Below are positions 1 to 11,191 of a DNA stretch of 64,000 bases, in pieces. How positions within the stretch are numbered: position 1 is the stretch's first letter; every line of letters starts with the position of its first letter. Made by a program: the position numbers and the translations under genes. This DNA is from Auriscalpium vulgare (lineage: Eukaryota; Basidiomycota; Agaricomycetes; Russulales; Auriscalpiaceae): assembly GCA_019915015.1 (NCBI GenBank), contig JAHBBC010000011.1, positions 1,054,001-1,118,000 on the forward strand, given 5' to 3'. Under the pieces are notes generated by a model. The model made no database searches. It was given only the letters and a program-made list of their open reading frames with translations, and was not told the origin of the DNA.

Positions 1-1982
1 TGAAATGCGTGCGCTGTTCCAGTGTTTCGAAGATACTCTTGTGTCGATGAAATTCCTCGAGAGCGTACTCCATTGCAGCAAGCGTACGAGTCGTCTGAGA
101 CTGGTACTGCGCAAAGTAGATGAAATCGACGAGGGCTCGCATTGCCTGGAGGACGGCCGACTGCACGGCACCCGATAGAAGGCCGGTAATTATCTTCTGT
201 ATCTCTTTTTGCTCCTTGCCCGTCCACTGTGAGACTGACGAGATGCCGTTCTTGAAGTGTCGAAGCCCAGGGTAAGCCGACATTGCCTTGAACCGCCTGT
301 CCACCTCCTCCTCGCCCGCAACATCGACACACCACTTGAGTACGTGCTTTTCGAATACACCCTTGTGGAGTTGATGAAGGATGTCGGGCGTGATGCATGC
401 GAAGATGTCACAGTGAGGGAGGTCCGACCAGAATGGCGTGAAGAGAGGGCGAAGGCCTTCGTCGGCAAGGGAAAGACCTTTCGCCATACCCTCCAGCAGG
501 ATTTTCGTGCGACGCGGGTCCCGTAGCGCAGATTGCATTGGCGATCCGAGCTCGTCGGGGAGCACTAGACACTTTGGACAGCGGTTCTTCTTCGTGCACG
601 TCACGAGACACTGCTCTGGATAGTCGGCAATGTACGCGGCGAGGATAGGGAAGATAAGCCTCCGCCAACCATCCGCACACACCATCTCCCGACCCGACGT
701 CCCTGCCTCGACGAGCGGCTGAAGCATTTGACGCATACAGAAATGAAACAGCCTCCAGCCCGCCGCAGACCGCGCCTTATCTGTGAAGCAATCGAGTTTG
801 GGTTCTGGAAGATAGCCGAGCAGGATTGTTGCGTGTGAGTTTGGCTGGCGTCTTAGATCTTTGCTGATGTTGCCCAGGCTCATATAGACTGGCCATGCCT
901 TCTTGTCACCCCCGAATTGTGACAACTGCGTCTCATCCGAGGACAGTATGATAGGAGCGACAGTAGCGCCGTCGGGAAGGCGCGCCTGTTATCACCTGTC
1001 AGTATTTGCCTTCTCCTGGGAAGGCGTAGAACTCACTTGCAGATCCCACCACATATCAGCTGTCCACATCTCGTCGTAACGTCTATTCGTCGCCTTGTTA
1101 TCACTGTACACTCTCTCGGGAGCATATGCCATGGCGTCTTTGAACGCCGGGTTGCCCATCAACTCTTCAATACACTCTATGGGATCACGAGCCCAAAGTT
1201 CAACATCTTCGGTGACTGGACTGCCGTGCTCATCCATTTTGTCGCCTGCAAGGGTGACGATACTGCATTTCCAAGCAGGGCCGCGTGGTAGGCTGTCTAT
1301 GCGATTGAGAAGGTGTGTTGCATTTGCATACGAGGGTTGCGTTCGAGTTTGAACCTAATATGCGTCAGCAGAAGCATGTCGCGCAAGGATCGACACGCAC
1401 AATGTTCAACTTCAAGAACTCGTCCATCTTCGTCTTCCCAACATTCCTCATGAGCCACTTTGCCAAGTCCCACTCGTCTTCATCGGCAAATGGCCCCCAC
1501 CGCTGCTCTTGCTCGTTGGGGTGCTGGGGAGCATACGACACCCGGATCGACTCGTATGCTGTTTCCGCTGTTGCTGCGCTGGTGCGCATCCCGGCGGGAC
1601 CTGGGTATGGCACATAGTACCGGCCGCTGCTAGGTGCATGGGTGTCGGATGGGTAGCCGGCATCGCTGTCGTGATCAGAGGTGTCCGACTCGCTGCCATT
1701 TGGATCGACAGAGGGTCCGAATGCAAAGCCTTCCAGCCAGCTCTGCGACACATCCTGGTGGTCACGACTGTCGAGAGGTGAATGAGCGGCCGGTACGTCG
1801 TCTGCAAGATCATCAAAGTCGAGGTCGGCATTGAGGTGTTCGTCGAGCGCTTCAGGAACTGAGACAGGGTATTCTCGAAGTTTTGCTGACCATCTGGCTT
1901 TGCACCCCGCAGTATTCTGGATATGTTTCTTGACACCCGACGGCGTAGGTATGACCTGTCCGCAAAACCCACAAGACGGCAT
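1..1982 (-). CDS. Plavaka-type transposase, N-terminal part, runs off left edge
   Basis: Exons read 1982-1401, 1354-1037 and 985 to the window edge, all phase 0 and free of stops. The start at 1982 opens directly into a C2H2-like finger (CGFCGQ then H and C about 15 residues on). An acidic linker follows, then blocks typical of Plavaka (CACTA-related) transposases of Agaricomycetes: 'GPFADEDEWDLAKWLM', 'DPIECIEELMGNPAF', 'YDEMWTADMWWD', 'QLSQFGGDKKAWPVY', 'GNISKDLRR' and a 'HQLHKGVFEKH' segment. Family members act in the nucleus to cut and paste their element. The gene is divergent from the DUF6532 gene at 2258, with which it shares about 275 bp of upstream DNA. The part inside the window looks intact. 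The catalytic C-terminus and the left end of the element lie outside. Family assignment is from recalled motifs. Confidence 0.88.
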
Positions 1983-2257
1983 GGTGAGGTGTTTGACTTG
2001 GGAGAATTTCGCTCAATCATCGTTGTCATCAGCTCCATCATCCCAATCAGTCCCTATCCGCACCCGCGCACACCCGCTGCGGTGCCGCGTTGGTCGTCAC
2101 GTTTTTCTTTGTTGATTTCTCCCTCCCGTGTCGTCCTTGTTGATTCACTGCCACCTGCGCTGACTATATAAACCAGCAGTATAAATGCTCCCGTCACATC
2201 TCATACCCCCAGCCATCCCACTTTCCCCCTCGTCAAGCCAGACACTCAAGTTCCGCA
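1983..2257. promoter_or_regulatory. Shared upstream region of transposase and DUF6532 gene
   Basis: This 275-bp gap separates two divergent start codons. A TATATAAA box at 2165-2172 lies about 87 bp upstream of the DUF6532 start, a plausible core-promoter spacing. No matching TATA was picked out for the transposase. A shared promoter is inferred from geometry. Confidence 0.5.
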
Positions 2258-4446
2258 ATGGCCCGCAACTCCAGCGCAACTCCTGCCCCTCGTGTCATTC
2301 TTCGTGGTGGCAGCCCCGTCGCCTCAACAGCTGCAACCCCAAGCCCGGCGGCCTTGCGCAGTGCTACACCGGAGCCTCTCGGAAGAGGGCGCCGTAACAA
2401 AGTACCGACTCAGCGTGTCGAGGAGATGCGTAAGTCACTCTTGCTGTTCGACTCTTGTGGCTACTAAAGATTGCTCTAGGGCTTCAAGAGCTTGAATACG
2501 AGCATGAGCGCATAGCTTCAGCGAGCAGCCGAACGGCGCGACTCACCCATCGAGCTGAACTTGAAGTCGAGAAAGAAAACTTCCACGCTGCCTTAGGTAT
2601 GCCGTTGCCACTTCTCTCGACGATGCTGACATGTCGTTTGTGCAGCCCAGGTGCCGGTGCAGATAGGCACCGAGAATCAGCAAGAGGTCACGGTGCCACT
2701 GGCCACTGCGAGCACGCATGCTGCTGCGTTTGACACCATGGTAAGTCCGTCATGTCGTCATTGGTCTCTATCGTGGCCTAATATCTCACTGGTAATAGTT
2801 TACTAAACAAGACCTCGAGCCACGTACAAAATCAGGGAACCGTTCCCTGCCTCGAAAATCAAATAGAATGCCTATCTTGCAGCTGATCGGCATCTCCCCG
2901 GAGCCGGAGGGTAATCCCTCGGTCCTCGACACTCGCACCACCGTTCCCCGCCGTACTTTGCCATCACCGTACGATGAGCGAGCCCGTGCATTGATAGGTA
3001 GATCATCGTCCAAACAAAGGTATTTAAGCCCGTCGATGTCGGATGGTGGTACCGTAAACTAATCGGCACTTTAGTACCCAGTCAATGAGTTCGGACTCTA
3101 TCGTCGACGATGACATAGAGGAGGTCCAAGGGCCCTCATTCGCAAGGCCGGACACTCGGACGTCCGTTGGTATGTCTGTGCACCATTGTGCAGCCTCGCA
3201 ACCAACTAATAATTGCCGTTCAATAGGTCATGTCGTCCGGAAGCGTGCAGCGCCACCGCTGGCCAGTTCGGCTGCCGTCCATGTCACAAAGCAACTGAAG
3301 ACGAAGGAGAAGTCCTCCCGCGTACGCGTGAAAACGAGCGACTTCGAGCCTCTCGTCAAGTCAGTAATCGAGGCCGCTCAAACTCACTATCGGTGCCTCG
3401 TTTCAACCGAGTGGGCCTGGCCGGATTCTACAACAGAGGATGAATGGGCAAAGCTTTGCTGGCAGGTAGCCTGCACGTCGAAGAACGTGTCAATCGAGTT
3501 TGAGCCTGAAATTCATAAGCTGGTATGTCTAGACTCCTTGTCCGCATCCGAGCACTTATTCACTCATGTGCATTTGCTCAATTTCAGATCTGCGAACGTG
3601 GCTGTCAAGTGCGTGGCGAGGTGAAGTCCAAGGCCCGTGATATCATCAAGAATGTCTACGACCTCAAGACGACAAACAAGCCGGAGAAAATCGAGAAGCA
3701 GCGTCAGCAAGTTAAGTTGTTGCGCGAGAACAGGGCTTTCATCTATGCGGTGAGATTTCGCTCCTTGCGTGCATGCTAGAGGCTCACATGCACGAGATCA
3801 GAACCCGAAGACGCGCAGGGGCATGTATAGGAACACGGTCATACAAGACATCATCAATAGCGCTTGGTTCGCCAACTCCGAGGATGAAGGCATTCGCTTT
3901 AGCGCCTACTTCAAGCCTGGCATCCCTTTGCCAACGATTGGTCTTGTAGCGACTGTCGTACGAATTTTCCTCGCGCTGCATGATTTTCCGTCTCTAATCT
4001 TGTGATATACAGGTTGAGAACTGTCTTGACGAGTGGCAGACAGGCGAGCACGGTCGCATCGACTTCCGTGAGAACACTGTCAAGGAGAAGTACAAGGCGC
4101 ATATGGATGTGCTCGAGGGCCTGACAGCAAGTGCCGATATCGAAGCGCCGGGCTCATCGGCTGCATGGCAGGCAGATATGCTCAACAAAGCACGGTGCGT
4201 GCAGTTCCTGCCGAGACGGCGTTATGGCCGAGCGCTGACAACTTGGACAGTGACCATGCGAAGGCCACCGTCGATGCCCCGGCTCTTCTCTCGGTCTCTG
4301 CAGATGACTTTGCGGCAGCCGTTCGTGACCTTGCCTTCCCGGTGGGCTCGGAGTTCAAGGCAGGTGACTCGGGAGGGAACACTGGGGCAGAGGAAGACAC
4401 AGATGACGTTGAGGATGCCGGTGGGAATGCTTTCAGTAGAATGTGA
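2258..4446 (+). CDS. DUF6532-domain protein, transposon-associated
   Basis: Ten exons join in phase to 563 aa: 2258-2429, 2480-2596, 2646-2740, 2799-3019, 3075-3169, 3227-3522, 3588-3749, 3802-3957, 4013-4194 and 4251-4446. The N-terminal 250 residues are low-complexity and basic/acidic. The C-terminal half (about 270-500) matches the DUF6532 pattern: a 'HYRCLVSTEWAWPD' helix, 'CERGCQVRGEVKSKARD', 'RRGMYRNTVIQDIINSAWF', 'GIRFSAYF' and 'CLDEWQTG'. The function of DUF6532 is unknown; such proteins are very common in mushroom genomes and often lie near mobile elements. Divergent pairing with a Plavaka transposase suggests it is an accessory protein of that element, but this is inference. All splice phases fit and I see no lesion. 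Confidence 0.85.
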
Positions 4447-5440
4447 TGTAACTGCCATCTTGGCCTGCCAATTTATATCCAATTTTCTGCATTGCGAGTG
4501 GGTTCCAGGTTACAGCGTGCGGCGCGCGGCCGGCGGCCGGCGGCCTCGACCTACTATAGTATCGTGGCTAATATATATACATACTACATCTATGTTGTAC
4601 TATATAGAAGCCCCTGCATCGACGACGCTCTATATCGTGCAATATAGTGGTAGGGTGTCAAGAACACTATGCTGTCTATATAGGCTACAGAGTACAATAT
4701 AGTATTTTTCCGATTTCCTGATGTAATATAGTAAGTGCCGGCCGCGAGCCGAACGCTTGAGCCTGCTTGAGGGTGCTCGAGAGCATGACTCAAGCGCTTG
4801 AGCCGTCTCTCAAGACACCCTACTCCTTGACCGCGCTTGAGCTCTTGAGGCGCTCTCAAGGGGCCTCAAGCAGCTGCCGGGTTTCCTGATGTTCTATTGA
4901 CTCTGACAACTCTGACAACTCTGACGACTCTGACTTTGACCTCGATGAGATGGATGTAAATTAGATTTCTGATAATTCGACCGCAAAGTTGTTGCCGCGC
5001 GCCAATATTATCATCATATATGGGCTGGATCATCTTCTCGTCGCGCGAGTCAGTAGTGGGGTGTGCGGCCGAGAGCATGACTTGCCGGCGTTTGCCACGA
5101 GCCTAGTATGGAACGCCGGAGTCCGGACTGGTCGACATATGCTACGAGGATCCGAAGCTAGGTTCATCGTGCACCAATCGTGCACCGTCGGGTTCGAGAA
5201 GTCAAATAAGTCTGAGTCAACGTAGCAGTCAACCTGAGTCAACTCCTCGCCATAGGCCGCGCTTGCGCCCGGCCCGGGGTTGGCCGGCGGCTGGCAGTCG
5301 GCCCCGGTGCCGAGCCGGCACCGTCTGTACTAAGGCCTTGCGGCAGCAACTCATGCCAGTCCGGGGCCCTCCTCCCAAGAATACGCTTCATGGCATTGTC
5401 AGACCAGGACCAAGCTTGGTACGTCTCCAAATGACTCTGG
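4447..5440. other. Repeat-rich spacer without a gene
   Basis: AT-rich stretches full of TATAG/CTATA words (4545-4735) precede a cluster of CTTGAG/CTCAAG words. After that come short CTCTGAC repeats near 4900-4940. Only short unsupported ORFs occur. It probably contains the right end of the Plavaka element, which I could not define. Confidence 0.6.
4752..4868. repeat. Dense CTTGAG/CTCAAG cluster in both orientations
   Basis: About ten copies of the core TTGAG or its complement CTCAA occur within roughly 117 bp, in mixed orientation. An 11-bp direct repeat TTTCCTGATGT lies on either side (4714-4724 and 4882-4892). CACTA-type elements carry sub-terminal transposase-binding repeats of this sort, so it may be the sub-terminal region of the Plavaka copy. 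Confidence 0.55.
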
Positions 5441-7140
5441 GTGGGTTCGGATGCTTACTCGGAAATACTGTACCGCAGTACCTTCAAGTTGGAGGATGAT
5501 CACGGCGGTTTCCTCTTGAACCGGCACGACATCGATTTCTCTCTGTCCTCGCATGCCCTTCCATCATCATGCAATCCTAACGCTTTACCCCCGATTCATC
5601 GTCTACCATTCGAAGTCCTGGTCGAGGTATTCCAAATGCTCGTCACAGCGGAGCCAGCCGTTGGGACTTTCGGTAGCACGCCCAAGTCCCACGAAATGGC
5701 TCACCGCATCGGCTGGATCAAGGTCACTCATGTCTGCCGTCGATGGCGGGAAATAGCGCTTGGATGCTCGAGCCTCTGGACGTACATCACGTTTCCCCTG
5801 GGAGATCAATGGGCCACCGAGATGGCGACGCGAGCGGGATCTGCACCACTCGAAATAGCACCCCCGACCGATTATCGTTCTCCGGAGGACAGACTTACGC
5901 CCTCTCAATTGGCCCTCATCAACGACCACTTCCTTCATATCGGCGAAATGACCATCGTGGTGGGGAATGATTCCGCCGACAAGCTCATCGAGCACATGAC
6001 TGTTTCCATGCCGATGCTGCAGCATCTCCAGCTCACCAGGTGGGCGATGCACTGGCAGTCAAGGGGCATGCGGTTGCCTGACTTTCTGCTCGGTGGCGAC
6101 GCTCCAAAATTGCGCAATCTTTGGGTCGGTGGCTTCAGAACCTTCCCGTGGTCCTCCAGCATCCTGTCTGGTCTTGAAAGCTTGTCCATCGACATGGATA
6201 TGTATGACAGTGATATCCTCACGGACAGGTACTGCAATTCCATGCTGGACGCTTTTGAACGCATGCCAGGCCTCGAGCTCTTGCTCCTCAAGACATGTTT
6301 CCCTTCACACATTCATGCGACGAGCAGTCAGCTCCCGCGCCTCAAGTACTTCGACATACCCTCCATATACACTTCTGATTGCCTTCATGTCATCACGCAT
6401 CTCGACACACCCCTACCACCTACCATCCGCCTGAAGATGCATCATTACGGTGGATTCGGATCTGAAGGCGGGTTCCCACCCATTCTCCCAATCATAGCAT
6501 CCTCACTAGCGGATTGAATTCGTCATATGCTGCTATCAAAAGGTTGCATATCAATAATACAGACCACACACTTTCACTCGATACTTGTGCGCACCATGTC
6601 TGTCCGGCCCGATCCGACCTCCTCGATTTGCACACTCCCTCCGACAGTTTCGACTGCCCTCAGTTCACTCTACACGCCTATTTCACCGTGTCGCACGGCC
6701 CTGGCATAGACGACGGACCGGGAGTGTGGCCCATCCGTAACTTGGTAGGGGACATATGGGCGCATGTCCCGTGGCCGTGTGTGGAGCGGCTGAAGGTCGA
6801 GTTAGGGATCAGTGTCGAGTGGGCGGGCCTCCGGGAGGCAGCGCACCTGGAGACCATGGACCTGCACGGCCCATCCGCCGTTTCATTCTGCGACTTCATC
6901 GCGGTGCACGACAGCGAGCGGGAACTCTTGCCGGTTCTGCAGGAGCTCAAGCTGCATGGCATCGAATACAGCCCCGGTGAGGCACACCTTTTGCGCGTTG
7001 CTCTCCTGCATCATTGGAGGGAGGGAGGTGTCCAGCGAGGATACCCGCGGGTCAGCCTGGAGTTCGTAAAGTGCTTGACACCAAACGGCGACGAGGCGAG
7101 CTTCAGGATTTCGGAAGACGGGGAAATAGAACCCCTGTGA
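5441..7140 (+). pseudogene. F-box/LRR-like gene, frameshifted and lacking a start
   Basis: An F-box-like segment ('LPFEVLVEVFQML' followed by 'VTHVCRRWREIALGCSSLW') is followed by leucine-rich stretches typical of the large Agaricomycete F-box families, which recruit substrates to SCF ubiquitin ligases. The frame opened at 5441 has no ATG before the F-box; a TGA precedes it at 5432-5434. The frame ends at 6515-6517, while family-like sequence ('SSYAAIKRLHINN' onward) continues in another frame to 7140. The overlap of open frames (6466-6515) puts a single-nucleotide loss near 6508-6515. I saw no intron that joins the frames. It could be a pseudogene or a sequence error. Confidence 0.6.
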
Positions 7141-7410
7141 GCAGACAGAAACTGTCTCAACCGTTTATCCAGCTCCATACCGTAGCTCATGTTCTTAGAT
7201 TTTCCATAGCCTGCTCAGTCCATCGTAGCTGTCTAGGTCGCAGATTGCTTGGTAGAAGTCGACTCAAGCACATGTAATTAGGCTGCGCAAATTCTACCCG
7301 ATGTGATACGCAATGCGCGAGGGTGTACCCCACACGTTAAGCGCATGTTTCCCCTACACAAGCTCCGTCTGCACGTACGCAAAGTGCTACAGTCACTGTG
7401 AGACACGCGA

Positions 7411-9566
7411 TCACACATACGAGGACGAAACACGCACCGCTTTTTGCAACACCGGCAGCCCTGAGCCCGTGCTATAGAACCCAAAGTGGGCGCCGACATA
7501 GTTCTGCCACCTACACATCCACGGTCAGCGGCCACAGGCCACGGGCCGAGCATCAAGATCACTCACCCAGGGAGGTACGATTGCAGCCACATGCTTTCCA
7601 CACTGGCGATGTACGTCGGCTCACCGCCGTCCACAGACCCGTACCCGAGATCATACTTGTCCGCCTGGGCTCTGATGAATAGTGTGACGCCCTTCTCACC
7701 GCCTGCAGGCAGATCCGCGTACACCGTGGCCAGATCCGCATTGGTGCCGCTCCTCGTACTCGCAAACAACCGCGTGGTGTTCGTCGCCGGGTCTATCGTG
7801 ATTCCAACCTCGTTGTGGAACTCATTCGAGAGGAAGATCGTAATGCCCGCCTCGTGAAGTGAGGTCGTAGGCGTGAAGGACACTTGAGCGCTGAAGATGG
7901 TCGAAATCGCGACTTGCTTGCGGAAGAACGCAGCAGGCGTCTCGCGGTCACTGAGAGTGTAAATGTTCCCGCGCAGATCAATCCCGCCTGACTTGGGGAA
8001 CGAGTGAAAAGCCTTGTATCTAGACAAGATGTCAATGAAGATAGCGGTGCGACGAATATGAACGAGACGCACGGAGTACGTTGAGTATAATATTCCTTGT
8101 CAACGAACGCATGGGAGAAGGTGTCCTTCCAGAGCTTGGGTCGGACAAGATCATAGAGGCCGGGCATCTCAAAGGTAATATCCTTGCCTCCATTGATGGA
8201 CGGCCAACCGTCATTCCACTGGAGCGGAGCAAGGAAGGTCTCCCGACCAAGTTGAGGCAGTCCAGAACCGTTTGCAGGGTTTTGAGGCCCTGTACACGGA
8301 CTCAGGAACACGAACTTATCAACGCAGGGATGAAATGCAACTAACTCGTGCCGAGGAATACTGCCCACCACTGGTCGCCTTGAGGTGTCTCGACGATATC
8401 CGCATGACCAGTTGATAGCAGTGGATCCGAGAGATTGCCTACAGGCGACACATCAGGGTGCTGCCAAGGGCTGGGTAGACGCACTTACGTCCATTGAAGA
8501 CTAGAGGGTTTCCGGGATTGGCCTCCCAAGGTCCATACGGCCCGACCGTCGAGCGATAAGCCATCTCGCGATGGATGTAGGCCGTACCCGCTTCGGCAGT
8601 GAATAGATAATAGGTTCCATTGATTTTGTAGATATGTGGTCCTTCGGCGAGACGGGGAGTGTCGAGCGGAAGGCCAGATGCGAGGTTGAATTGCGTGGGC
8701 ACGAGCGCGTCGCCCGTAGTCAAGTCGATTTGAGCGGTCCAAATGCTAAAGTATCCTGTATTATTATGGCCGAAGTCATCTGCGCCAAACGCTGACGACA
8801 AATACACCTATGTATATGAACAGTACATACTCAGCGTCTCATAGCTGACGGTATTTGTTAACGTAATAGCGTACCTTGCCGTCGTCATCGAAAAACAGGT
8901 CAGGGTCAATACCCCACTGATCGACATACACAGGGTCACTGCACACGGGATTAGCGATACACGCGATGTCATGATTAAGTCTCACACACCTCCAAGCATT
9001 GTCGTCGAACATGTTCTTGGTATGGACATACATGGACCTGGGCAGCCTTGTCACGTTGTCGGGAGGGCTGATGATGTCGAACCAGGTCGTGATGCAATAG
9101 TAGGTTTGAGTTCGCGCGTGGTATCGCAGAGTGGGTGCGTAGATTCCACCAGAGGGCGCGGTGCCGCGCATCATGAGCTGACTGGGACGGTTGTAGGCAT
9201 GCGAAACGACGGTCCATTTGATGAGGTCCATCGAGTGGTAGATGGGCACCCCAGGGCTGTAATAGGCTTAGTGGCGGCGTCCACAACCTCAACATTTTGG
9301 ACTCACTAGAACTCGAATGAGGACGTCGCGAGGAAGTAGTCCTTCCCGGTGCGTATGATACTGGAGCATGGCTACTGTCAGCGACGGACTTAGATTAGAG
9401 GGAGAAGACCTGCGTCGGGTCCGGGTTAAATCCTGGGATGATAGGATTGACATATGCGTAAGATCCTACTGTTAGGCAGAGTGAGTCTAAGAGTCACTCT
9501 CTTCATGGGTCGGGATTACTTACTAGCTACGCAGAGCGCTGCCAGCGCAGCAACGACTCGAACCAT
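7411..9566 (-). CDS. Secreted GH43 glycoside hydrolase (beta-xylosidase/arabinofuranosidase type)
   Basis: Ten exons (9566-9524, 9468-9410, 9371-9307, 9256-8990, 8938-8875, 8807-8489, 8438-8346, 8289-8073, 8019-7567, 7510-7411) give 559 aa. The first 14 residues form a hydrophobic signal peptide. The five-bladed GH43 fold is recognised by 'PGFNPDP' (general-base Asp), 'YFLATSSFEF', 'VPIYHSMDLIKW', 'DPDLFFDDDG' (second Asp) and 'EGPHIYK' (general-acid Glu), followed by a C-terminal beta-sandwich domain. It should cleave xylose or arabinose from plant hemicellulose outside the cell. Substrate specificity within GH43 cannot be read from sequence alone. The exon 2/3 junction implies a very short 38-nt intron (9372-9409). 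Its start faces the kinase at 9722 across 155 bp. Confidence 0.9.
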
Positions 9567-9721
9567 GGTGGGGAAATTGTGGGGAAAGTGAGAAAGGTGG
9601 GGAGGCCGACAAAGACCCGCACCACGGGCCGTTGGGCTTTATGGCGCGCCAGCCTCTGTGTGCGCCTGGCGACGAGGACCAGCGAGTGCCTGCCACATGT
9701 TCTCCAGCACGACGAGCGTCC
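9567..9721. promoter_or_regulatory. Short divergent promoter region, GH43 / kinase
   Basis: Only 155 bp separate the two divergent start codons, so promoter elements must overlap or lie within the 5' transcribed regions. No clear TATA was picked out. Confidence 0.4.
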
Positions 9722-11074
9722 ATGAATGTGGAAGACTTGTACTTTGATGGATTTGTGCCGCCTCCGCCCAATCATATCCCAGGTACTCTCTACGGTGGCG
9801 AATTGATATGGCGAGATCGCTATCGAGCACTCGAACAAAGCGGCTACTTGCTACGCCAGCGCTTCCACCCTGACTGGGTACCCTCCTGGCTAGGGACCAA
9901 TGCGATTTTTGCAGACAGAGAAGACGGCCAATCGGTGCTAGTCAGTCTTTATGTCCACCTTGAAGTACCTGTCAATATATCATAGATATCTAGATGAGAG
10001 TTGCGATAGATGCCATTCGCGTGTCCGATGGTGCACGATGGTGCACAGGTGGCTCTCAAGGAACTGCTGCCTCAGGAGGGTCCTTATGAACTTGCCATCA
10101 ATCGCTTCTTCTCCTCCGACGCTTTGTCTTCTGACCCTCGGAATCATTGCGTCCCTCTCCTTGAGGTCTTCGACTTGCCAACCGGCGACGCGCCGACTTT
10201 CATGGTGATGCCTCTCCTCCGTCCTTTCGACAACCCTAAGTTCGAGACCTACGGAGAGGCTGTCGACTTCTTCTCTCAAATATTTGAGGTATTCTCTCTC
10301 TTTCCTCGGTGAATGTCCGGTACTGATGTGACGCAGGGTGTACATTTCATGCACATGCACGACGTGGCTCACCGGTGAGTCATACATCTCCACACACCTA
10401 CGCTATCCTGATTCAGCAGAGACTGCACGGAAATGAACATCATGCTCGACCCGTCATCGATGTATCCAGAGGGCTTCCACCCAGTCCGTATGAGTCGAAG
10501 GCGGGACTGGAAAGGCAAAGCCAAGCAGTACACGCGCACCCAGCGGCCGTCGAAGTACTATTTGATCGATTTTGGTCTCTCTCGTCGATATGACCCTGCA
10601 GATGGACCACCGCTCGACTATCCGTTGCGAGGCGGGGACAAATCTGCTCCGGAGCACCGTGAACCAAGGGATAGCCGCGTCAATCCATTCCCAACGGACG
10701 TCTATTACCTGGGTAACCTCATCCGCGAGCATTTCATCCAAGTCAGTCTATTGCCATTGGTCACTTGTCCGTGTCCTGTGTGTTCTTAAAAATGCTTGTA
10801 GAAACGCCTCGGTTTTGACTTCATTGTGCCATTGGTCGGAGACATGGTGCTGGAGGATCCGGACAAACGTCCGACGATCGACGAAGTAGTATTCCTCTTC
10901 CAGGAGATCAGGGCCTCCTTAAGCAGTTGGAAAATGCGTTCGCGCATTGTGGGCAGGGGAGAAATATCCGTCGTTCGGGCTTGGAGGGCATGCGGTTGGT
11001 CATACCGCACGCTCAGGTACGTCCTCACTCGCAAACCCGCCATCCCTGACCACACGTCTTGGAAAGGCTCCTGA
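9722..11074 (+). CDS. Agaricomycete protein-kinase-like protein, with 10-bp duplication in exon 2
   Basis: Exons 9722-9940, 10010-10288, 10337-10374, 10420-10741 and 10802-11074 give 376 aa. It has a kinase core with 'VALKEL' (ATP-site Lys), 'VHFMHMHDVAHRDCTEMNIM' (catalytic loop HRD), 'YLIDFGLSRRY' (DFG) and 'FPTDVYYLGNLIRE'. This matches a large, poorly characterised mushroom family; substrate is unknown. An in-frame ATG at 9632 is an alternative start. Oddity: GATGGTGCAC is present twice in tandem (10027-10046). The family-like reading upstream of the duplication ('DAIRVSDGA') is out of frame with what follows. The exon 2 start at 10010 keeps an open frame but replaces those residues, so the protein may be altered. 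Confidence 0.75.
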
Positions 11075-11191
11075 ATGGGGGCGAAACATCTCATATCTTC
11101 ATTTATATCTCGCATGTTTTGGAACAATTGCCGGATATACTGGTCTATCGTACTATACCATGCTTTCGAAATTGAAGCAAAGCAGTCCCTG

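Noticed and set aside
4651..4822. Small element with TAGGGTGTC inverted ends
   Set aside because: The inverted match is only about 10 bp and flanks (TATAGTGG and CTCCTTGA) show no duplication, unlike the hAT element at 50,783.
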